A stretch of 64,000 nucleotides of DNA, taken from Myrmaecium sp. VS I D KN 1. Taxonomy: Eukaryota > Ascomycota > Dothideomycetes > Valsariales > Valsariaceae. Both the position numbers and the translations under genes were made by a program. Below the pieces are notes generated by a model, which ran no database searches, was not told the DNA's origin, and was given only the letters and a program-made list of their open reading frames with translations. The stretch is from NCBI GenBank assembly GCA_019775845.1, contig JADQAV010000046.1, forward strand, positions 1 to 64,000, written 5' to 3'. Positions within the stretch are counted from its first letter, which is position 1, and each line of letters opens with the position of its first letter. Shown in pieces: positions 57,210 through 64,000 of this stretch.

Positions 57210-57740
57210 GATCTACCTTTCCATACTACACGGTTGAATTTTTGCACCTTGCATATTGGGAGCGTGGCGTTTTGGGGAGTCGCTTGGACTCTTTTTCTTC
57301 TATTGGCGGATATACACTATTTATAAGGGACAACATGACCTGCATGCATCTGAACACCGACATCGGAAGAGAGATGGATGGCAATGGGAATCGGGATATG
57401 GAGACGCATGACTTTGATTTTTTGGTTCGCAATTTCTCTTCATCTGTGTAATTCTTTTTTTGTTTACTTGTTCATAGCGGAGCTATCTACCAAATTTGAT
57501 TCGGCCCAGAGGAAAGTCCCGGGACCGTCGTGTCAGGTTTCCCAACCGCCCCAGATAGCAGAAATCGAGTCATCGCTCATTGAAGAAAGGGGAATAAGTA
57601 AGGTACCGCATTAATCGTATGCATAGCAAGCCCGTGAGGATCGAAAGATGAGGCCTAGCCAGCGAGGATCGAACACTCCACGGCCACGGACGCCATAGTA
57701 GGCAATCTGGCCCATGTACTGCAGCTGCTCCTAGGGTCAT
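57210..57740. other. intergenic between convergent UBL-WLM gene and rad23
   Basis: About 530 bases between facing stop codons, holding both 3' UTRs. A 34-codon minus-strand frame lies inside it and is listed separately. Confidence 0.5.
57611..57715 (-). CDS. possible small open frame in rad23 3' region
   Basis: An ATG-initiated frame of 34 codons starts 26 bases after the rad23 stop codon. The peptide begins MGQIAYYGVRGRGVFDPRWL, more protein-like in composition than chance frames here. I do not recognise it. It might be a downstream small frame on the rad23 mRNA, a gene remnant or noise. No splice site links it to rad23. Confidence 0.2.
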   Translation of the reverse strand: MGQIAYYGVRGRGVFDPRWLGLIFRSSRACYAYD

Positions 57741-59207
57741 CTACTGGTCATCGGGCTCGTCGGGCTGGTCGAAGAGGAAATTCGCCGCAAGCTCCTCGTT
57801 CTTGTCGCAAGCGAAGTAAGCCTGGATGACCAGATCGCGCTCGAAGCCAAGACGGCACAACTGGTACATCGTTAGTTGATGGTGCAGGATCGGGAGTATA
57901 TGTGCTTACTCTCTCAATGGCATCACGCTCCTCCTCCGTCACGCTGATGTGTTGAGCACCAGGAGGGATGAGCTGGTCATCATCGCCATCTTCAGCGAGG
58001 ATCTGCAAGAACTGTTCCTGATTCTGAGCGATGATCTGGGCAATCGCAGGATTGCCGGCGGCAACCTGTTGGAGGATGGTTTCAAGCATCTGAGGGTTCT
58101 GCTGGACCACCTGACGTAGCTGTTGGAATTGCGGGTTGTTGCGCAAGAAATCAAGGCTATCATTGTTGAGCGTACCGCCTCCACCAGCAGCTCCAGCGCC
58201 AGCAGCAGCTCCGCGAGCGGCACCAGCCCCGCGACCACCCTGGCCAGCTTGAGCCGCGGCCTCAAAGAGGTTCACGGGCTCATCACCTCCAGAGGCAGCG
58301 GCGGCGCCTCCTTGAGGAGAAGTAGCTGCCTGCGGGGATTGTGCTTGTGCGCCAGGTCCCTCACGCAACGCACTCTCAGGAATACCCTATCCCACCTAGT
58401 CAGCACATGTGGGCCGTTGATATAAGGCAAGACTTACAGTCAGGAGGTACTCCACAGCACGATCGGGGTTAAAAAAGGCAGCGCGCATAGCACGGTCGAT
58501 GTCGGCTCTCGCAAAGCCCATGCTTTCCATGTTCGCGATAGCTGCCTCTCTCTCGGGGCCCATGGTAAGAGCAGACGGGTCATTGTAACCAGACGATGCT
58601 GCGGATTGCGGCGCAGCGGGCGCTGGCGAAGGTGTAGCAGGTGCATTCTGTGCGGCGGAAGAAGCTGACGGGGCTGGGGCGGAGGGCGTAGCGACCTGCT
58701 TGGGGGCAGGAGTCGAGGGAGCTTTGCTGGAGGAACCAGCTGCTGCGGGTTTCGGCTGCAAAAACGGTGAGTATCAACAGGCTTCGACATACGTGATCCA
58801 CGAAGGCGTACCTTGGAGACCATGCACACTACAAACCCCTTCTCTTCGATGTTGTAGGATTCGACCGTCTTATCATCTTGCAGAATCTTGCCTGGAAACG
58901 TTACAGCATTAGTGAGAGAAAGGCGACATCATGCTCGGAAGTCATTACCAGAGTAGATGAGCTTCAGAAGAGGAGCTTCCCATCCCTTCTCTGCGGCGAT
59001 CTTCCCCTTCAGGTCCGCGATCTACCATGAGGTTAGCTGCGTGCATCGATATGAAGTGGCGACTACGGCGGGACGTACGGTTTCCGAAGGGTCTGCCTCG
59101 ATGACGAACTTTACTTGCTTGAGATCCTGTGCGAGAGAAAACAATGTCAGCAGTGCGCAGCTTGAGCTGGAAGGCATAGGAACACAAACCTTGAACGTAA
59201 TCTGCAT
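57741..59207 (-). CDS. rad23: UV excision repair and proteasome shuttle protein Rad23
   Basis: Seven exons join in phase to 377 residues: 59207-59190, 59126-59079, 59021-58949, 58891-58812, 58755-58438, 58386-57910 and 57860-57741. The protein binds Rad4/XPC to recognise DNA damage and carries ubiquitinated proteins to the proteasome. The ubiquitin-like domain is residues 1-75 ([20 protein letters not shown] to GFVVCMV). A Pro/Ala/Ser linker follows. UBA1 is near 125-175 ([20 protein letters not shown]). The XPC-binding domain lies around 240-300 ([19 protein letters not shown]). UBA2 ends the protein ([20 protein letters not shown]). All parts of a normal Rad23 are present in order. The first coding exon has only 18 bases and its donor is GTTTGT. 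Ssl1, another excision-repair factor, lies 33 kb away, and a UBL-WLM protease is its tail-to-tail neighbour. Confidence 0.97.
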
Positions 59208-61407
59208 GGTGGGCAAGTTCAAGATAGGCTTCGATGAAGTGGTCGAGAGTGGGTAGGTTTTTGGCGGGGAGACGTCGGTGGAGAAAGTTGGGCGAGCGAC
59301 GGAAAGCACTGCTCAGGATGAAAGCAGGTCCGTGGAAGATTCGTTCGTCTAGTGGCGAGCACTGTACGTTTGGATAACAAGACGGGGACGAGTCCGATCG
59401 CGATGGGAAACGGGTGGCTGAAGAGGTGAAGTGAAGTCGGGCAGTCGACGTCTATCTAACCTAGCACAGCTATCCACTCTGTAAACCTGTAGGGCAGGTT
59501 GAGCAAACCATGATGACTAAGACCAAGGGGAGGGGACGGGAACCGCCCCCGCTCAACAGTGTCCAGCAAACGGGACGTAGCCACATCCGACGCCACATCG
59601 AGCGCCACAGCTGATGCAAGTGATTGGATGCCTGATTCATGTCTGAGAGCCAAGGCTCGCATGAAGTGTCACGTGACAGACAGCCATTGTAGCCTTGTCG
59701 CCTTGTAGTTCACTGATGGATACCTTGACGCCTTAGCGCCTCAATCTGATGCAAGGCTCAACCACACGGATGAGGCCTTGGCTCTCCCACACGCGACGCA
59801 CCCACACCCGCACACGCACACGGACACGCACAAGCGTCACCATGGAGAGCCGGATGGCGGTTCTATTTCCCTTCCACCAGATGCATCTCGCTCCAAACCA
59901 TCGGAGGTGAACCGGCTCCTGTCACGCCTGCACGTCTTTGGTGTCATTCGATTCGCAGGCCACCCTGTGTGCGCTCCTGGTGGCAGGCGACATCTATTTG
60001 TCGCACCTTCTTGCATTTGTACCACTGTCGTATTGTCCCCGTCACGATGCTGTGCGAGCCGACTGCGCCCATCCTCGGAACCAAACCTGCGGGCCACTCA
60101 CGTTTTATAATGATGATGCTGATGGTAGGCGTCTCCGGTTCGAAACCGTTCGCACGGTGACCGTCCGTCGCTGCTGCTGGACTGTTTGTGTTTTGATGTG
60201 GCAGGTAAATAAACGTTGGAGCTCGACGCGTCTGGCGTAAAATGAGCACCATCGCCTTCATTTCGATCCCGTCAGTCGCAAGGCTCGGTCAGAAACAGAT
60301 CCACCGCCGCAAGCTTTCGCTCCACCCGGCGATCCCTTAGGGCGTACCGCTTCTCGAATGCGAGCGAGCGGAACCAGCCACTGATCGAGCTTTGGCAGTC
60401 CTTCGCCGCAAAGCCCACAGCCTCCCCGTCGCTAAACCTGACGGCCGGCGGAGACGCCATGGAGAGGGCCAGCTTGGCAGAGAGGCCTGCACAGGCGATC
60501 GACTCACATCAGTCTGGGGGAAATGAAGAGGTAAACTGCTTCGGGGCAAGGCCGGAGGCTGTACCGCATGTTGCGCATCAAGGATTCGCACCTGGGGGTT
60601 CCATGTCACCGTTCGCTCCACCACAGCTCAGCGCCTGTACGCGTCTGCAGCCCATTCTTACAAAACAATAGTTCAGCTTTCCTATTTTCTATATTTGTTC
60701 CCCAATCCGCCGATACCCACATAATTTCGAGGGAGCTCCGCCGCTCGGAGATATCCTCGAGCATACCGTCTTGCCGTCTGGCTGTCTAGCCCACCGCTGT
60801 AACGGTTGTGCCGTGCGTTGCAACTGTCCTGTCCCGCCTGTCTAGGACCGTCAAAAACTTTCCTTCAATGATATTACCAGTCCCAAGCATCCGATCGTAG
60901 CTGGTGGAATCCTGGATACCTTGGAAACCGCTTGCCCGGCATCCCCTCGCCTGCCATACAAGCCACCGCTTGCGACCCGGCAGTGTGAAACGACAAGAAT
61001 TTGCTTGACCCCGCGGACGGCACGGCGTGAACAGCGGGAGTTATAAGACCACCGAGTCGTTCTGATATACCTTCCGCGCCACTCGCTTTTTTCCTACGCA
61101 TCACTCGTTCTGCGTTCCTCGTCTCTTTCCTTTTGCTCTTCTGCGCTGGATAACCTCGCACCAGCTCCCTCATCAGAACCGATCCTGGCACGCACCCGGT
61201 CTCTTCCATCGTGGTAATGGGCTAAGGAAAGAAGACGTCCCTCCCCCCTCCAACGCCGCTGTGCGAGAGTTGCTCTTTAACGGACTCTGCTGCTTCCCAG
61301 GATTGCCAACAACCCTTCGGCTCCTGGCTCTCGTCTTCCTTGTACGACCCCTTGGCACCCAGTCCGCACGTCGTCTTGCCGCTCACCAAAAGACCGACAG
61401 TGAGGAT
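59208..61407. other. long divergent intergenic region between rad23 and four-TM gene
   Basis: This 2.2-kb stretch should contain the rad23 promoter and a long leader or an unseen 5' exon of the next gene. Short CACACG repeats lie near 59800-59830. No further gene is supported. Confidence 0.45.
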
Positions 61408-62853
61408 ATGCCCATGACAGGCAAAAGTATGCTTGGTTCTCAGTCTTGGCTGTGTATCGTGGGTGCATTTGCTTGGATCTTCATAGCTGCGACCGCAGTG
61501 CTTTCGGTGCTGGATGCTGCCTCTTTGATGTTCGAGGTGGTCTCGTTCCGTATCCTCGGTCTGGTTGCAGCTTCCCTGAACGTCGCTGCCTTTGTCACGG
61601 TCGGGTCGTTTCTTGTCGTGGTCCTGTGGAAGTGGGATGGTGGCTGGCTCAGAAGAAGCAGCCGGAATGGACCGCTCATCGCCGTTTGCTTACTTCCTTC
61701 GTTAGCTGCCATTGGTTCGACATTGGCCGTTCTGGTCCTGACGGAGCTCAAAAACACCTCACGCAGACGTTTACACCATGACTTCTGGAATCAAATCCTT
61801 CCCGTCAAGTTTACGATATGGGCGCTTTCATCCGCATTCCAATGTCTCCTGTACGGCATTGCCCTCTTGGCCATCAGGCCGTCGACCTCACCATCACCTG
61901 CCCATCCGGACACGTCCGGGTTTAACGCAATACCCCGAGATTCCGTCATGTCGGAAGTACGCGAATCTACTCCGCCGATATCACTCGAGCACTATACGAA
62001 GCATAGCAGTGCAGCTCCTTTCACAATGGAAGCCCATCGGTCACCGCAGTCGCCCAAGTCCCCTCGGTCACCTCACTCAGCTCACTCAGCTCACTCACCT
62101 CGCTCACCGGACTCCTGGCATTCTCCTCTCTCCCACGTCGTGCGCCCCATGACCTCACGGACCAGACTGCTCGGTCGCCAAAAAGATACTACCAGTATTT
62201 ATTCGACCAGGTCAGCATCTCTAAGCGTTCCATCACAGCCGGACGCCTTCGACACCTGGGACACATCCAGCGTCGACCCGCGGTCCCGGGACGCCATCAT
62301 GCACTCCGTACCTTCCCGCGGAACAGCCCTGGAGCCTATTCCCGGCAGCAGACCCGTGTCGCCCGCCAAGCCGCTGGACGGGCCCTTCCCGGAGTTCGAG
62401 TTCCCCTTCCCGAACCCCTCCTCGCCCGCGTCGCTGCCGCCGAAGATCTACGCGGACGGGACGGGGTCCCGACCGACGAGCCCAGGCGAAGCGCACATCC
62501 ACCCGCTGTTCCGGAGCGACAGCGCGACGCCGCCGCCGGTGGTGACGCCGGGGACGGTGGTGCTGGCGTCGCCATTCAGCGGGCAGACCATCTCCCGCCC
62601 GGCCAGCACCCGCACCCGAGCCAACAGCCGCACCACCATCCACACGGTCGCGCGCAGCCCGCTCGTCCATTCGAAGAGCTTCACCAGCTTGCGGACGACG
62701 GGGACGACGCGGACGCGGACGCCGTCGCCGCCGGGCCGCAAGATGACCCCGCCCATCCCGGACTTCGTCCTTTCCGGCTCGCCGCGCAGCAGCGTATCTG
62801 GCTCGGGGAAGCGCAAGATCAGCCTTCAACGAGATCATCTCCTGGAGCGATGA
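61408..62853 (+). CDS. four-span membrane protein with Ser-Pro-rich tail, function unknown
   Basis: From the first in-frame ATG (61408) the open frame gives 481 residues. The frame continues upstream to a GTG at 61261, so a 5' exon may be missing. I do not recognise the family. Four membrane spans are seen at about residues 11-35 (WLCIVGAFAWIFIAATAVL), 45-72, 87-107 and 127-150 (FTIWALSSAFQCLLYGIALL). A long cytosolic tail of about 330 residues follows. It is full of Ser-Pro and Thr-Pro steps, including a run of SPxS units (SPQSPKSPRSPHS), consistent with many proline-directed phosphorylation sites. The end is basic (GKRKISLQRDHLLER). Topology resembles fungal plasma-membrane proteins with phosphorylated tails, but function cannot be assigned. 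The last 550 bases are much more GC-rich than the part coding for the spans. Confidence 0.75.
   Translation: MPMTGKSMLGSQSWLCIVGAFAWIFIAATAVLSVLDAASLMFEVVSFRILGLVAASLNVAAFVTVGSFLVVVLWKWDGGWLRRSSRNGPLIAVCLLPSLAAIGSTLAVLVLTELKNTSRRRLHHDFWNQILPVKFTIWALSSAFQCLLYGIALLAIRPSTSPSPAHPDTSGFNAIPRDSVMSEVRESTPPISLEHYTKHSSAAPFTMEAHRSPQSPKSPRSPHSAHSAHSPRSPDSWHSPLSHVVRPMTSRTRLLGRQKDTTSIYSTRSASLSVPSQPDAFDTWDTSSVDPRSRDAIMHSVPSRGTALEPIPGSRPVSPAKPLDGPFPEFEFPFPNPSSPASLPPKIYADGTGSRPTSPGEAHIHPLFRSDSATPPPVVTPGTVVLASPFSGQTISRPASTRTRANSRTTIHTVARSPLVHSKSFTSLRTTGTTRTRTPSPPGRKMTPPIPDFVLSGSPRSSVSGSGKRKISLQRDHLLER
62071..62108 (+). repeat. short coding tandem repeat (CTCACTCAG type)
   Basis: Repeated CTCACTCAG-like units encode His-Ser-Ala-His-Ser-Ala steps in the Ser-rich tail of the four-TM protein. 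Slippage is the likely origin. Confidence 0.65.
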
Positions 62854-64000
62854 TCGATCTGTCATATTATTGTTTTTGCTATTATCTTGTGGGACTTTTG
62901 GATGCGCTCGTACGGGCAGAAGAGGAGGATATGAGGAACTATAGAGGGAAAGATAGGAGGAAGGTGGGATTGGGCGCAGCGGACTTCTTATGGGATCAAT
63001 GTTTTAAAGAGAAAGGAAAAACCGAACGAAATCATGAATTTACGACTGTTGTGGTGGGCAAGATGAGACTCTCCTTGTTTTGATGTCGTTTTCATTTTTG
63101 GATTTTTTTTTCTTTCTTTTCTCCTCGCGCTTTCTGGGTGTCTTGATACCCCCTTTTTTTCGATTCCCCTACGGCGAAGAGTGTTGGGTGTTTTTTCCTT
63201 CCTTTCTTTCGGGTTTGATTTTATCTCTTTGCGAGCTGCCCCAACGCTTCCATTGCGGTGCGTTTGTAAGTGTACCTTGAATCCATGGTTTTTGAGCGGG
63301 ATTGTACCGGTGTAGAGTGGGTATGTAGGGATACGGAGTCGTATCAAAAGCTGTTGAACAGCTCTCGAGCTGGGGTTGGTACTTATTACTATTTGCAGAA
63401 TCAATTGCTATCACCGAGTATACTACTACCTATATGACATCCGCTTCCGTTCCTGAATGATGACTTGTTGTATATGACGTGCCCTGGAGTTGAGATGCGT
63501 CAGTACTAGTGAGATGCATTTCAATCAGTCCCATCTATCCCAGGCGTGGCAGTCGAAGCGAAGCGATCATCTGCATACCATCCCATGCATGCATGCATGC
63601 ATGCATCGGTGAGATGGAATCCCCACAGCAGCCCTCATACCAAGTCCAACATACCCAAGTACACCAACTCAGGAGGAAGCAGACATGGCGTGAAAAAGGG
63701 CGTTCAATCGATTCACCACCACGTACCAACAAGTCCGAGGTCGTCCGGTCCAGCAAGTACTGAATGTCCAGTGTGTGAGGTGTGTGGGTGTGCCTTGCCC
63801 GCCCTGGACCGGGCGGCAGCTCCCTAATTTCTTAGCTCCCGCGCGACCCTTTGCCTACGATTGGCCAGTCACCCAGTGAGGGCAGCGGGTGCCAAGGCGT
63901 AAGCCCTGCCTGGTGGTCGGTCGAGGGGGGAGTGAGTGAGTGAGTGAGGTGGAAGGGAGGTCGCCGGCTTTCTTCTTTGCTGCTTGATAGCAGGTTGGTT
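62854..64000. other. intergenic right edge
   Basis: T-rich tracts at 63090-63160 fit the 3' UTR of the four-TM gene. Beyond that I see only short frames and simple repeats, such as GTGA units near 63930-63950. Confidence 0.5.
63584..63606. repeat. CATG tetranucleotide repeat
   Basis: Nearly six CATG units in a row form a self-complementary microsatellite in the right intergenic region. Confidence 0.9.

Noticed and set aside
57650-57715. A tRNA-like T-arm (GTTCGATCC) on the minus strand.
   Set aside because: The five-base stem does not pair and no acceptor or anticodon arm is found.
61261-61407. N-terminal extension of the four-TM protein.
   Set aside because: It starts with GTG. It could be part of a missed 5' exon but is not supported as it stands.

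Overview
The window is nuclear chromosome from a filamentous ascomycete (Pezizomycotina, probably Sordariomycetes; the class is inferred). The evidence is compact genes on both strands, mostly short GT-AG introns (about 50-120 nt) with CTAAC-like branch sites, and fungal families such as a KSP1-type kinase, Tom5, Nup57, Cog1, Chs7 and LicD. I built 21 protein-gene models and one intron-bearing tRNA-Phe. Exon phases close in all of them except the 5' end of one transporter. I saw no transposon, virus-like element, CRISPR array, rRNA or secondary-metabolite core gene.

Layout. 0.6-2.6 kb: KSP1/RAN1-type kinase (-). 2.6-9.9 kb: gene-poor, holding only tRNA-Phe at 8.7 kb. 10-24.3 kb: atg8 (+), PMT2-type O-mannosyltransferase (-), sugar transporter 1 (-), a Chs7-type chaperone (+) and TFIIH subunit ssl1 (+). 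24.6-36.6 kb: GH31 alpha-xylosidase (-), iws1 (-), tom5 (+), nup57 (-), a complex I NDUFA8-type subunit (+) and an intronless ubiquitin protease (+). 37.2-42.2 kb: a secreted GH3 glycosidase (-) divergent from sugar transporter 2 (+). 42.8-51.6 kb: cog1 (-), a 914-residue coiled-coil protein of unknown function (-) and rvb2 (+). 53.8-62.9 kb: a secreted LicD-like protein (+), a UBL-WLM metalloprotease (+), rad23 (-) and a four-TM protein with a Ser-Pro tail (+). The right end to 64.0 kb is intergenic.

How the genes fit together. Most are housekeeping genes for autophagy, ER glycosylation, Golgi tethering, nuclear pore, mitochondrial import and respiration, transcription and DNA repair. Two themes stand out. 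One is carbohydrate and cell wall: GH31, GH3, two sugar transporters, Chs7, PMT2 and LicD, with GH3 and transporter 2 sharing one promoter region. The other is ubiquitin and repair: Rad23, UBL-WLM, USP and Ssl1, with Rad23 and UBL-WLM tail to tail.

Limits. Introns were placed by eye from splice signals, reading frame and remembered family alignments. Least certain are the 5' end of sugar transporter 1, intron 2 of cog1 and the true start of the four-TM protein. I found no convincing new multi-gene system. The best leads are the coiled-coil protein, the GH3/transporter unit, the intragenic GC-rich islands and several odd introns.
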